Positions 50,216 through 60,340 are shown, numbered from the stretch's first letter. The stretch is 64,000 nt of DNA from Aporrectodea caliginosa (GCA_020284085.1 JACEVL010000771.1:179001-243000), one strand, 5' to 3'. Notes: a model not told the origin generated them from the sequence alone. A program made the numbers and translations.

Positions 50216-50988
50216 TTATTCTGCCCTGACAAAATCTTTCAGCCACTTGGGCTCATTTCTTTCACGATGAGACCGTCTCAGCAATGTTCTCTGTCCAGAT
50301 CCTTCCGCTGAAGAATCATGTAGGGATTGGGAATTGAGATTGCCTCCACCGTCATCCCCTACGATCGGGACTGGTTCCACAGTTGGTTGTTGCATCGGAT
50401 TGACAGGCTTTGGTTGTTGCATCGGATTGACAGGCTTTGGTTGTTGCATCGGATTGACAGGCTTTGGTTGTTGCATCGGATTGACAGGCTTTGGTTGTTG
50501 CATCGGATTGACAGGCTCGGTGGGTGTTTCGAACTCCTGTTCAGCGTCGACTGGGTTGCCATGGACAACTTCTGCCTCAACTGGTTTAAAGAACGATGAG
50601 TTGCGCTTGACTTGTCTCTCTCTCCTCTTCACCGTGATCATTGAACCTTTTCTGCTGACGACTTCGTATAGCAGCGGTTCGAAAGGAGTGTTGCTCTTGG
50701 AATATGTAGGTGGTGACTTTAGCAGTACCGAATCACCGACAGCCAAGGTTGATGATTTAGCATTAGACCCATAATCAGCACGCGCCTTCATTGCAGCCTT
50801 TTGATGAGCATCATGACAACGAAGGTTGTGATCGTCTTCCTCCATCATTAGTTGTGGCAGTTTCACGGCCATGGGACGGCCAAACAACAGTGTTGCTGGT
50901 GGGACCCCGGTTGTTGAATGCGGAGTCGCCCGGTAATTGCGAAGGAAGCAGTATAACTCCTGCATCCAGTTCTTGCCCTCCACGTACG
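50216..50988 (-). pseudogene. outer element: integrase C-terminal part with PVNPMQQPK repeats
   Basis: This is the downstream part of the outer integrase, in the same frame as the part ending at 58362 once the inner element is ignored. It has the RNYRATPHSTTGVPPATLLF block and a GDSVLLKSPP region. A tail has five tandem 27-bp repeats encoding PVNPMQQPK (about 50394-50515), followed by LLRRSHRERNEPKWLKDFV and a stop at 50216. The repeats are nearly identical at DNA level, so the expansion is recent. Confidence 0.85.
50394..50515. repeat. 27-bp minisatellite in outer integrase tail
   Basis: Four and a half nearly perfect units of TTGTTGCATCGGATTGACAG plus seven bases. The unit length is a multiple of three, so the frame is kept. 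Confidence 0.9.
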
Positions 50989-50993
50989 CAGTC

Positions 50994-52005
50994 TGTCATG
51001 AGTTATCTTAATGGAGAGTTAAGCGCCCTAGCCTATATGGACTAGGGTATTTAGGATTGCAATCAAAATATTAGAGAACAAACACATTGACTCGTTTTAG
51101 AAAATTATTGAGATGAAATCACAACTTAAAAAAGAAATCAGAGGTATACATGTAGAGCAAACAATATATAGTTAATTATCGACTAATTTTATAGCGCCCT
51201 ACTCGATGGTCGTGCCCTCCCCCAGACCCCCCCAACAACAACTGGTCGTTGACTCACGTTCCAGGGCGGACGACGAACCCAGCGTCGAGCATAGACGTGG
51301 CGGAGAGATTGCAGAGAAGTGCCGTAGAATGGCGTAGAGATGACCCCGTCCTAGTCCTTTAGCACCGTTGTGCTTCGTATTCGCCTGGCAGCACCGTTGT
51401 GCTTCGTATTCGCCTGGTAGCACCGTTGTGCTTCGTATTCGCCTGGTAGCACCGTTGTGCTTCGTATTCGCCTGGCAGCACCGTTGTGCTTCGTATTCGC
51501 CTGGTAGCACCGTTGTGCTTCGTATTCGCCTGGTAGCACCGTTGTGCTTGTCGCCTGGTAGCACCGTTGTGCTTCGCCTGGTAGCACCGTTGTGCTTCGT
51601 ATTCGCCTGGTAGCACCGTTGTGCTTCGTAGTCGCCTGGTAGCACCGTTGTGCTTCGTATTCGCCTTCTTCTCTCCGACCGACGACTGTTGACTCCTCGC
51701 TGACAACTGACCGACGACAACTGACCGGCGACTCCCCCCAGACAGTCTTTCCTCTGTCTTATATAGGCGTTTCACCTTGCAGACAGATGACCTTTAACCC
51801 CGCCACACCTTTTGGACCCAACGACCACCGACGACCATCGATATATTATAAAAGCTAGATTATTATAAGCATAGGCCTATATGATAATGTTCAACTTTCA
51901 TTTAAGCACAAAACAAGCCTACATATATAACATAGCACAATATAGATACAATGCATAGGTCTACGACAATGGGCCCAATGCTATTCACAAGGGCAACTCG
52001 TGACA
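50994..52005 (-). repeat. 3' LTR of inner gypsy element (1012 bp)
   Basis: Matches 57328-58361 except in the minisatellite. The minus-strand TATA box CTATATAAG is at 51758-51766. Eleven 29-bp repeat units lie at 51363-51666, two of them shortened. Confidence 0.95.
51363..51666. repeat. 29-bp minisatellite in the 3' LTR (11 units)
   Basis: The unit contains CACCGTTGTGCTTCGTATTC followed by GCCTGGTAG. Units 7 and 8 are shortened to about 25 and 23 bases. As 29 is not a multiple of three, all three minus frames stay open and give spurious long open frames. Confidence 0.95.
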
Positions 52006-52113
52006 ATGGCCCCACACTTAAGAGAAAACTAACTTAGCTTTTCTTTGCAACTAAAACTAAAACGATTGCCCTGTCAATATCTAGGTTTACCTATCCTATT
52101 TCCCAATTTAGGC

Positions 52114-55100
52114 CTACAGATGGCGACTTAAGAAATCGGCCCCCACATTTTCAGACCCTTTTATGGAGCGTATAGTGAAGCAATACGGCTGCAAAATTAA
52201 AGCCCAGCGCATTAATCTTCCATTGACTGGATTTGCTCTTTGAATATGGATCAGAGGCTGATGATCCGTTTCTAACCAGAAGTGTTTTCCAAACAAGTAC
52301 ACCTGGAATTTTTGTAGCGCCCATACTATTGCTAGCCCTTCTCTTTCAATCGTTGAGTATCTGGTCTCTCTTGGTAGAAACTTTCTGCTTGCGTAAGCAA
52401 TAGGATGCTTAACGCCATCTACTTCCTGTAGAAGAACCGCGCCTGCCCCAGAATTCGAAGCGTCCGTCTGCAAAATGAATTCTGCGGTCCAGTCGGGCAA
52501 TCTTAGAATGGGATAATTCATCAGATGCTGCTTTAGCTCCTGGAAAGCTACTTCTTGCGCGTCTCCCCAACTGACTTTGTTCGGCTGATTCTTCTTCGTC
52601 AGTTCAGTTAGCGGAGCGGCGATGCTTGCAAAATTCGGAATGAATTTTTGATAATAGCCAATTAGACCGAGATACGAGCGGATCTGTTTCTTGGTTTCTG
52701 GCCGTGAAGCTCCTGCGATCTTTTCTATTTTCTCTGCTCTTGGCTGAATCATTCCATCACTTATCTTATGACCTAAGAAGTCGATGCCTGGTTCTCCAAT
52801 TTGACATTTGGTTGGTCTAAGTGTTAGACCAGCTCTGCGTACTCTTGCAAAGAAGTCCCGCAGAGAACTCAGATGATCTGGCCATCCAACAGTGTGGCAT
52901 AGCACATCATCCAGATAGTTGTCCAGATTCTGACTATGATCCAAGAGCTTCCGCATGGCTCTTGAAAACGTTGAAGGCGCCGTTACCAGTCCGAATGGCA
53001 TAGTGACAAATCGATAGAGTCCACGGTGCGTTATAAACGACGTGCAGTCCCTGGATTCTGGTTCGACTTCGATTCCCCAGTAGCCCTTTGAAAGATCGAA
53101 CTTTGAGAAGAACTTGTCGCCTGCTAACTTGGCAAAGATCTCATCGGCCTGTGGCATCGGTTCCGCATCAAAGACCGTGATCTGGTTCAAGTCCCGGAAG
53201 TCCACACACGGACGATTGGATCCGTCTGATTTTCTTACTAACAACATAGGAGAGGCGTATGCTGCTGTGGAAGGCTCAATTACTCCTAACCTGATCATGT
53301 CATCGATTTCTTTGTCCAACTCTTGCCTCATTGCATAAGGCACAGGATATGGCCTCTTCCGCACTGGAACATTCGATGTAAGCTGGATCCGATGTCTGAC
53401 TAGGTTGGTCCTTCCTGGAACATCACTGAAGATGTCTTGGAATTCTTCCAAGAGGTTTTCGACATCCTTCTTCTGATCTGCCGACAGATCATGGCCTATC
53501 TCCACATCTTTGTAGGTTTCTCTCTGCAGATTGTTAAAAAGTGGTAGATTTCCTTCACCTGTCAAACTCATCTCTGCATCCGACAATTCCTCGACCACAA
53601 CAGCTGCTCCTACAGCTTGCATTTCGTCGTTCACAGCTTCCTCGTTCGATCTATTCTCAATTTCTGGTTGACGCTCATAATAGCGTTTCAGCATGTTCGC
53701 ATGGAACGTCTTTGCTCGGTGAGGAAACTGGATTACATAATCAGCTTCTCCAAACCGTTTCAGTACTTGAAATGGACCTTTCCATTGCATTTTCAGTTTG
53801 TTGCTCTCTGTAGGCAACAGTAGCAGTACTTTATCGCCTGGATCAAACTTTCGAGGCTTCGCATGCTTGTCAAAATGGCGCTTATATTTATCAGCGGCTC
53901 TTTGCAGATTTTCTTGCGCTAAATGACAAGTCTCTTGAAGACGATTCCTCAGATCGACAACATACTCATAAGTCGTCTTCGCCTCTGGTTCAGCAATGTC
54001 TTTAGTCCACAGTTCTTTCAAGATAGCCATGGATCCTCGCACAGGTCTTCCGTAAATCATCTCAAATGGACTGAATCCCGTACTCTCATTACTGACCTCA
54101 CGATATGCGAACATCAACGGATCTAAGTATCGATCCCAATCTTTCACTTTCTCGGCACACATTTTCCGAAGCATTTGCTTAATGACTCCGTTATATCGTT
54201 CAACCAACCCACAGTTCTGACTGTGATATGGAGTGCTGAATAATTGTTTTATCGACAGAAGGCGACCTACTTCCTTCATCATTTCTCCTGTGAACTGTGA
54301 CCCATTATCACTTAGTAACTCCGATGGGGCCCCCATCCTTGAGAAGATGCTAAGCAATGCTTCTGCAACAGAACATGTGTCAATTTGCTTAAGCGCGATA
54401 CACTCAGGGTAGCGGCTGGCACAATCAACCAATGTTAAGATGTACCGGTGTCCTCGCTCTGAGCATGGAAGTGGTCCAATCAGGTCGACCACGCATCTCT
54501 TAAAGACCGTGTCAATTATTGGCATTTTGATCAAAGGCACTTTCTGAACTCGCCCCTTCGGTAAAGTTCTTTGACAAATGTCGCAGGATCGACAGTACCT
54601 TCCTATATCACTATAGCATCCTGGCCAAAAGAATTGCGATAAAATCCTCTCTTGAGTTTTGTGAATGCCCAAGTGTCCTCCAAGGATTGAGCAATGGGCT
54701 ACTTCCATTACTCTGGTTCTCAATCTGGATGGAATTACCAACTGTTTCACTTCATCCCCGAAGTTATGATGTGGTGATCGAAACTTGCGGTACAGCAGTC
54801 CTCGTTCCACATCAAAGCGTACGATGCGATCGTCATCGTTCGTTCCAGTCGTCTTTTCCTGTGTTGAATACTCCCAGCTTTTTTTCAACGAACTGTCTTC
54901 AGCCTGCTCCTTCTTCAGCGTTTCCAATGTGACTTCATTCTGAAATTCTGGAACTCTTAACTGCTTTGGCAGTGCTTTCGCTTTCTCTTTCATATGTCGA
55001 GTTTCCACTGCTGTCGTCACATTCAACTGCTCCTCAGATCTAACCTCATCTTTCTCTGCGTTGATTAACAAGTCCCGTTCATGTACTTCAGTACTCTTGT

Positions 55101-56952
55101 CGAAGGATCTGGGCCGTAGTACTGCTCCAGATATATTTCCAATCACGAGGTCGTATAGCGTCTCCTTCATGCAGAGCGCTTTCACTTTCCCTGTGAAGTA
55201 GTCCGTTCTGACTTCAATGATAGCGGTTGGCACTTTCCTCGTAGTTTTGTCAATCAGAATGCACAACTCATGCTTCCCAGTCATCTGATTCTTTTTCACC
55301 AGTCTCCTGGCTACAACAACTGACGAACATCCGGTGTCTCGAAGCACTTCAACCTGCTGATCACCTACGTAACCAATCGTTGTTTTCATATCGTGGTTTC
55401 CCGGCCTACAGGCTTCAGCTATGACGTGTGCTTTGCAACCACATCTTAGTTCGACATCTTCACCATCGGACATATTTTTCAACGCCTGATCAGCATTTTC
55501 GTTACACCCTTCCTTGACCTGCGTCCTTTCTGGATCGGTTGAAGTTGCGGTCGTTTTGTGCGTTTTCTTATCAGCTGCATAAGATGTTGATTTATCTTCC
55601 CTGCTTTCAACTTTTTGCTTCTGGTTCTGCCGTGCATTTCTAGGCTTCCAGGAAGTCTGCATTCCTGCTGCTTTCTGGGTAGTATTCATTCTAAATCGAC
55701 ATGAATTATATGAGTGCCCGTACCGGTTACAAAAGAAACAAGGCCTATCATTAGCCCCATTACGCTTTTGGTCTTTCCTTCCAGTCCTCTCAGTTTCCTT
55801 CGTGAAGTCTGGCTTGAGAAATTTTCCCTCTGTTCTTACTTCTTTCTCTCCGTAGTTCGACTGGTATGGCTGTTTTGACTTTCCGTCGTGTGCTTCTATG
55901 TAGGTCTCCGCTAATTTAGCCAGCTCCTGAAGATCTTTTGGCGCCCTTTCTCTCAAGAACAGCGATAATTCTCTGCTCACTACAGAGAGGTACTGCTCCT
56001 TTACCAGCAAACTCTTCAGTCCTTCAAAGTCTTGAGTTACTTTGGCGAGCTCAATCCATCTCAACAAGTAGCTCTCTAACCTGGTGATGAATTGCTGAGG
56101 CGCTTCCCCCGTTTCCGGTCTACAATTATTAAACCGCTTGTGAAAGCCTTCCTCCGTCATCTGGTATCTTTTCAGAAGAGCATCTTTTAAGGCGTCATAA
56201 TCGTCATATTGTTCAGGAGGCATACGCGCAAACACATCTAAAGCGCGTCCTTTCAAAAGTGCGGCCAAATAAACTGCCCATTCCTGCCTTTTCCATTTCC
56301 GAATAGACGCATATTTCTCAAATCTTCTCAGATAAGCGTCCATATTATCTTTGCCATCCTCAAATGGAGGCAGCTTTGGTCCTTTCCTCGCATTGACTGT
56401 AAAATCCGAGGTCCGCTCTTCTTCCTCCTCCTCTTCACCATCTTCTTCAGATGCTGCGTTTTCACTAACGCTTCTGATACTAGCCTGCCGTACAGACTTT
56501 CCTTCGAGCTTAGCTTTCTCCAAAGCCATGGACTGCTCGTGCTGTTCCTTTTGCATTTCCAATGCTTGCTCGTGCGCCTCTGTCTTCATCTTTCTTTCCA
56601 GTTCTAGTTTTCTCATGGCGCATTCATCGGCTTCGGCTTTTGCTTGTCTCTCCAAATCTAATTTCTTCATTGCATTGGCTTCGGCTTCGGCCTTGGCCTG
56701 TCTTTCCAAATCTAATGCTTCCACTTTAGCCTGACGCTCCAATTCAAACTTTTTGAGTGCGTTTTGTTCTGCTTCCCCTTTAGCCTGACGCTCCAGTTCA
56801 AGCTTACGCAACTCTCTGTCAGCTGCTCTCTCTTCTCGTTCAAGAATCCGTTTCTGTCGCGCTTCCTCATCAGCTGTGTGCTTTTCCACAAACTGAAGAA
56901 GCTCAGGCCCTTTCAAGCCACTCCTTTCGGCAAGTGCTATCAATTGCTCCAT
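52114..56952 (-). CDS. GMR1-like Gag-Pol polyprotein (protease-integrase-RT-RNase H order)
   Basis: 1612 aa in a single frame. Residues 25-152: charged coiled coil with LERQAK repeats. 168-180: Glu-rich. 190-357: SCAN-like capsid. 405-418: one CCHC knuckle (CFFCNRYGHSYNSC). 539-541: protease DTG. 753-793: integrase HHCC zinc site (H753, H760, C790, C793). D823, D882, E918: integrase DD35E. 1052-1091: GPY/F-like module (WKGPFQVLKRFG). 1198-1395: reverse transcriptase with YLDD at 1346-1349. 1493-1611: RNase H (D1497, E1536, D1563, D1606). Catalytic residues are all present. Integrase lies upstream of RT, the copia-like order found among gypsy elements only in the GMR1 group. No gag/pol frameshift is needed, so Gag must be made by cleavage or another route. 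Confidence 0.95.
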   Translation of the reverse strand: MEQLIALAERSGLKGPELLQFVEKHTADEEARQKRILEREERAADRELRKLELERQAKGEAEQNALKKFELERQAKVEALDLERQAKAEAEANAMKKLDLERQAKAEADECAMRKLELERKMKTEAHEQALEMQKEQHEQSMALEKAKLEGKSVRQASIRSVSENAASEEDGEEEEEEERTSDFTVNARKGPKLPPFEDGKDNMDAYLRRFEKYASIRKWKRQEWAVYLAALLKGRALDVFARMPPEQYDDYDALKDALLKRYQMTEEGFHKRFNNCRPETGEAPQQFITRLESYLLRWIELAKVTQDFEGLKSLLVKEQYLSVVSRELSLFLRERAPKDLQELAKLAETYIEAHDGKSKQPYQSNYGEKEVRTEGKFLKPDFTKETERTGRKDQKRNGANDRPCFFCNRYGHSYNSCRFRMNTTQKAAGMQTSWKPRNARQNQKQKVESREDKSTSYAADKKTHKTTATSTDPERTQVKEGCNENADQALKNMSDGEDVELRCGCKAHVIAEACRPGNHDMKTTIGYVGDQQVEVLRDTGCSSVVVARRLVKKNQMTGKHELCILIDKTTRKVPTAIIEVRTDYFTGKVKALCMKETLYDLVIGNISGAVLRPRSFDKSTEVHERDLLINAEKDEVRSEEQLNVTTAVETRHMKEKAKALPKQLRVPEFQNEVTLETLKKEQAEDSSLKKSWEYSTQEKTTGTNDDDRIVRFDVERGLLYRKFRSPHHNFGDEVKQLVIPSRLRTRVMEVAHCSILGGHLGIHKTQERILSQFFWPGCYSDIGRYCRSCDICQRTLPKGRVQKVPLIKMPIIDTVFKRCVVDLIGPLPCSERGHRYILTLVDCASRYPECIALKQIDTCSVAEALLSIFSRMGAPSELLSDNGSQFTGEMMKEVGRLLSIKQLFSTPYHSQNCGLVERYNGVIKQMLRKMCAEKVKDWDRYLDPLMFAYREVSNESTGFSPFEMIYGRPVRGSMAILKELWTKDIAEPEAKTTYEYVVDLRNRLQETCHLAQENLQRAADKYKRHFDKHAKPRKFDPGDKVLLLLPTESNKLKMQWKGPFQVLKRFGEADYVIQFPHRAKTFHANMLKRYYERQPEIENRSNEEAVNDEMQAVGAAVVVEELSDAEMSLTGEGNLPLFNNLQRETYKDVEIGHDLSADQKKDVENLLEEFQDIFSDVPGRTNLVRHRIQLTSNVPVRKRPYPVPYAMRQELDKEIDDMIRLGVIEPSTAAYASPMLLVRKSDGSNRPCVDFRDLNQITVFDAEPMPQADEIFAKLAGDKFFSKFDLSKGYWGIEVEPESRDCTSFITHRGLYRFVTMPFGLVTAPSTFSRAMRKLLDHSQNLDNYLDDVLCHTVGWPDHLSSLRDFFARVRRAGLTLRPTKCQIGEPGIDFLGHKISDGMIQPRAEKIEKIAGASRPETKKQIRSYLGLIGYYQKFIPNFASIAAPLTELTKKNQPNKVSWGDAQEVAFQELKQHLMNYPILRLPDWTAEFILQTDASNSGAGAVLLQEVDGVKHPIAYASRKFLPRETRYSTIEREGLAIVWALQKFQVYLFGKHFWLETDHQPLIHIQRANPVNGRLMRWALILQPYCFTIRSIKGSENVGADFLSRHL

Positions 56953-57327
56953 GTCGAAAAATAATTAGCAGAGTGCAGGGCTAAACTGAAACAGAATATC
57001 CCCTAAGCGACAAATGCTAGTCTATTCAGTCTAGATAACAATTATCTAAGACCCCACTATAGGCCTATAGGCGACACTAAAAGAAGTATGTTTACCCGAG
57101 TCTATTTTACAGGTCTTTAAACAATCCCTCTGGCCTATTTTATGCAGCGTGCAACACCTACGCTATCCTAGCATAAATTATCTTTAGCAATGCTTCAATG
57201 CATTTAGCTAAATCGTCTATCAGTGTCTAAATCCCCGTCTATTTCTATCGAGTCAATAAAGGCCTACGCTCCTAATACCCCGATACTATCCCGAATAAAC
57301 TCAACCATCCCACCGCTGCCACCACAT
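56953..57327 (-). other. leader and primer-binding region of inner element
   Basis: 375 bases between the 5' LTR and the Gag start. The minus strand next to the LTR reads TGGTGGCAGCGGTGGGAT, a plausible tRNA primer site; the tRNA is not assigned. Confidence 0.6.
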
Positions 57328-58361
57328 TGTCATGAGTTATCTTAATGGAGAGTTAAGCGCCCTAGCCTATATGGACTAGGGTATTTAGGATTGCAATCAA
57401 AATATTAGAGAACAAACACATTGACTCGTTTTAGAAAATTATTGAGATGAAATCACAACTTAAAAAAGAAATCAGAGGTATACATGTAGAGCAAACAATA
57501 TATAGTTAATTATCGACTAATTTTATAGCGCCCTACTCGATGGTCGTGCCCTCCCCCAGACCCCCCCAACAACAACTGGTCGTTGACTCACGTTCCAGGG
57601 CGGACGACGAACCCAGCGTCGAGCATAGACGTGGCGGAGAGATTGCAGAGAAGTGCCGTAGAATGGCGTAGAGATGACCCCGTCCTAGTCCTTTAGCACC
57701 GTTGTGCTTCGTATTCGCCTGGCAGCACCGTTGTGCTTCGTATTCGCCTGGTAGCACCGTTGTGCTTCGTATTCGCCTGGTAGCACCGTTGTGCTTCGTA
57801 TTCGCCTGGTAGCACCACCGTTGTATTCGCCTGGTAGCGTAGTCGCCTGGTAGCACCGTTGTGCTTCGTATTCGCCTGGTAGCACCGTTGTGCTTCGTAT
57901 TCGCCTGGTAGCACCGTTGTGCTTCGTATTCGCCTGGTAGCACCGTTGTGCTTCGTATTCGCCTGGTAGCACCGTTGTGCTTCGTATTCGCCTGGTAGCA
58001 CCGTTGTGCTTCGTATTCGCCTTCTTCTCTCCGACCGACGACTGTTGACTCCTCGCTGACAACTGACCGACGACAACTGACCGGCGACTCCCCCCAGACA
58101 GTCTTTCCTCTGTCTTATATAGGCGTTTCACCTTGCAGACAGATGACCTTTAACCCCGCCACACCTTTTGGACCCAACGACCACCGACGACCATCGATAT
58201 ATTATAAAAGCTAGATTATTATAAGCATAGGCCTATATGATAATGTTCAACTTTCATTTAAGCACAAAACAAGCCTACATATATAACATAGCACAATATA
58301 GATACAATGCATAGGTCTACGACAATGGGCCCAATGCTATTCACAAGGGCAACTCGTGACA
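57328..58361 (-). repeat. 5' LTR of inner gypsy element (1034 bp)
   Basis: The promoter-side LTR for the minus-strand transcript; TATA box CTATATAAG at 58114-58122. Twelve 29-bp units lie at 57697-58022, with two rearranged units (57814-57852) not present in the other LTR. Confidence 0.95.
57697..58022. repeat. 29-bp minisatellite in the 5' LTR (12 units)
   Basis: The same unit as 51363-51666, but with different short units (CACCACCGTTGTATTCGCC and CGTAGTCGCC forms) and different count. Confidence 0.95.
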
Positions 58362-60057
58362 CAGTCTTTATCACCTTTTTGGCTGTTCTCATGAATCCTT
58401 CAACCTCATCATTAGCTCTAGGCCAATAGCGTGTAATTTTGCAATGTTTAAAGCCTAGGTTTGAACTGAACATCTCAAATTCTTTGCAGTTGAAAGGTGG
58501 CCCGTTGTCGGACTTGAGCGTCTCTGGTACTCCATATTCCGAGAAGATCTTGTCAATTCTAGGAATGATCGTTGATGCCGTGAGAGACGATATGATGTCA
58601 ACCACTGGAAATCTGGAGTATTCATCATACATGACCAACAGATAGTGGCCATGGACAGTAACGAAGTCAATGCTGACATGTTGCCATGGACCCGCAGTCA
58701 GTTCAGAGAATTTCAGCGGCTCGCGATTCTCCAGAGGCGTAGCGGCAGGGGGTAGACGAGACCACGCTTGGGATTCACCCATTTTGTCAATGCCCGAAAA
58801 CCATATTTTTTCTCTTAACGGGGCTTTTGTCTTGGTTATCCTTTGGTGTCCTTCAGCAACATTGATGAGGTGTAGCTGGGTAGACGTCTCCCAGCTCAGC
58901 AGTGAGCCGTTGCTGCCGGCGATAACATAGAAATCCGTGTTTGCTTTGTTAAAGTCATGTTCAGCAAGCAGGGTGAGTTTTCCTAGAACAGGGAGTGGCG
59001 TTGAGCCGTGGTATGACATGATTTTCGTAGTGGTTGGACTGAGCCTGTGCTTGGGCTGTAGTTTGTAAAAATCTTTCTCGTCAAGAATATTGACACTTGC
59101 CCCGGAGTCTGCTGTGAGTTTGATCGGTATGCCATCCAGCGTGACAATGAAGGTGGGTGCATCACGGCGGCATGCCTGTGCTCTGATTGCATACACGTGC
59201 TCTGTTTCTGATTCGGAGCTGGTGTTATCAGCAGCAACCCAGTTAATTCTTGGTTTGCGACCGCCATACTGCGTATCTGGGCGCCCAGGTGGGCCAGAGC
59301 TGCGGCACACAGATGAAAAATGTCCCAGCTTCCCACAGCCCCTGCAGGTTTGACCAAGGGCTGGATATCGTTCGCGACCTCCTGCGTGCGGCCAGGCCTT
59401 CCCGCAGTTGCGACAGGTTGCATTCCTTTTTGACTCGTCATAATGTACTGAATTCTTCTTGAAGGCATGATTCTTTGTTTTAATCTGACTGACAGACTCT
59501 GTGGCAGGCTCACTTGTCATCACAGAGGATTGAGCATCAGCAAGTTCAGCTGCACGAGCCATCTCAAATAGCTTGTCCAAGGTAAGCGTGGGGTCAGTCA
59601 ATGCCTTTCGACGAAGGCGATTTGACCGGCAACCCTGGATGAGTTGGCTTTTCAGCTCGCGGTTTGCATCGCTGAAGTCGCACGTGGTAGCTAGCTGGCG
59701 AAGTCGGGTCAGGTATGATGAGATGTCTTCTGTTTGGTTTTGTTTGGCCTGACGAAACTGGAATACCGCAAATTCCATGTTCTGTTTAGGGGCGAAGAAT
59801 GACGTAAGCGCGTTTATGGCTGAATCTGTCATTGACTCGTTTTCATTAGGGTTGGTGATTGATAAAGTGTCAAAAATGTCACTTACATGTTCGCCTGCAT
59901 AGTGCAGGAGTAGCGCTTTCTGTCGTGCATCGTCAGTTATGTTGATGGCTACTACTAAGTTGCGGAAGCGTCCGACCCACTTCTTCCAGCGCACGGCAAC
60001 GTCGCCAGCTTCAGGCGAAGGATCGAAAGTTGGAAACGGAGGCAGGATGTCGGCCAT
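58362..60057 (-). pseudogene. outer element: Gag, protease and integrase core, RT deleted
   Basis: The frame starts at 60057 (MADILPPFPTFDPSPEAGDV). Residues 20-175 are a Mag/K02A2.6-type capsid. Zinc knuckles lie at 215-223 and 238-251 (CRGCGKLGHFSSVC). The protease ADSGAS is at 316-321. At about 402 the protein jumps to the N-terminal integrase (HQRITKTKAPLREKIWF), so RT and RNase H are absent. A second jump at about 427 removes the zinc region. The integrase core keeps D464, D517 and E553 (D-x35-E). The frame then runs into the inner LTR at 58361; codons after residue 565 are LTR-derived. It continues at 50993 in the same frame. Non-autonomous. Confidence 0.9.
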
Positions 60058-60183
60058 TTTGGTTCGTTTCGCGTGTGGACTTTGCGTGTATGTTGTCGGC
60101 GAATTAAATCAAATGTCACGTTTCTCAGCTCTGCTTTGTCTAGAACTCGTGAGCAACTGTATTTTCCGCGTTTTCCAAATTAT

Positions 60184-60194
60184 CTTCGTCGCCA
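60184..60194 (-). other. primer-binding site, outer element
   Basis: TGGCGACGAAG begins one base inside the 5' LTR (minus strand) and pairs with the 3' end of tRNA-Ser of the GCU type as I know it (…CGUCGCCA). The match beyond nine bases is imperfect. Confidence 0.6.
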
Positions 60195-60195
60195 A

Positions 60196-60335
60196 TGTAA
60201 TAGTATAAAAGATGTTTATTTAAAACGTTTAATGTCCAACCAACACTCACTCCCAGTCCGATTCTAAGTGCCCTTGTTCCTTGATCTTCCATAGATCTGT
60301 CCATGTGGCAAAGCCACTTATATAGCGCTATTACA
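60196..60335 (-). repeat. 5' LTR of outer gypsy element (140 bp)
   Basis: Appears identical to 49960-50099. TATA box at 60317-60325. It is followed by the ATAGT target duplication. Confidence 0.92.
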
Positions 60336-60340
60336 ATAGT

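Larger units (their letters stand above)
50994..58361 (-). mobile_element. GMR1-type Ty3/gypsy retrotransposon, apparently intact
   Basis: 7368 bp, flanked by CAGTC on both sides (50989-50993; 58362-58366). LTRs of 1012 bp (50994-52005) and 1034 bp (57328-58361) appear identical outside an internal minisatellite. LTR ends are TGTCACGAG...CTCATGACA on the minus strand. The leader (57327-56953) starts with TGGTGGCAGCGGTGGGA, the likely primer site. One 1612-codon Gag-Pol frame fills the centre. It sits in the integrase of the outer element. Intact frame, near-identical LTRs and a clean duplication mark a recent insertion. Confidence 0.93.
49955..60340 (-). mobile_element. Mag-like Ty3/gypsy retrotransposon, interrupted and internally deleted
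   Basis: Bounded by 140-bp LTRs (49960-50099; 60196-60335) that appear identical, and by a perfect 5-bp duplication ATAGT (49955-49959; 60336-60340). Minus orientation. The primer site (60184-60194, TGGCGACGAAG) fits the 3' end of a tRNA-Ser. The polypurine tract is GATGGGGAGGGA (50100-50111). The gag-pol frame lacks RT and RNase H and is split by the inner element 50994-58361. Without the insert it is about 3 kb long. Confidence 0.92.

Noticed and set aside
51363..51666. CRISPR-like array of 29-bp repeats
   Set aside because: Units are directly adjacent with no spacers, lie inside an LTR, and the genome is eukaryotic.
51199..51775. Overlapping open frames of 78-173 codons repeating NTKHNGATRRIRSTT
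   Set aside because: Created by the 29-bp LTR minisatellite, whose length keeps all three frames open. The same holds at 57533-58131. No coding logic.
52114..56952. Copia-family element, from integrase-before-RT order
   Set aside because: The integrase zinc site spacing, GPY/F module, RT motifs and RNase H are gypsy-like; the order alone fits the GMR1 group.
58983..59513. 176-codon minus-strand frame overlapping the outer gag
   Set aside because: Out-of-frame shadow of the Gag-protease frame, which has zinc knuckles and the protease motif.
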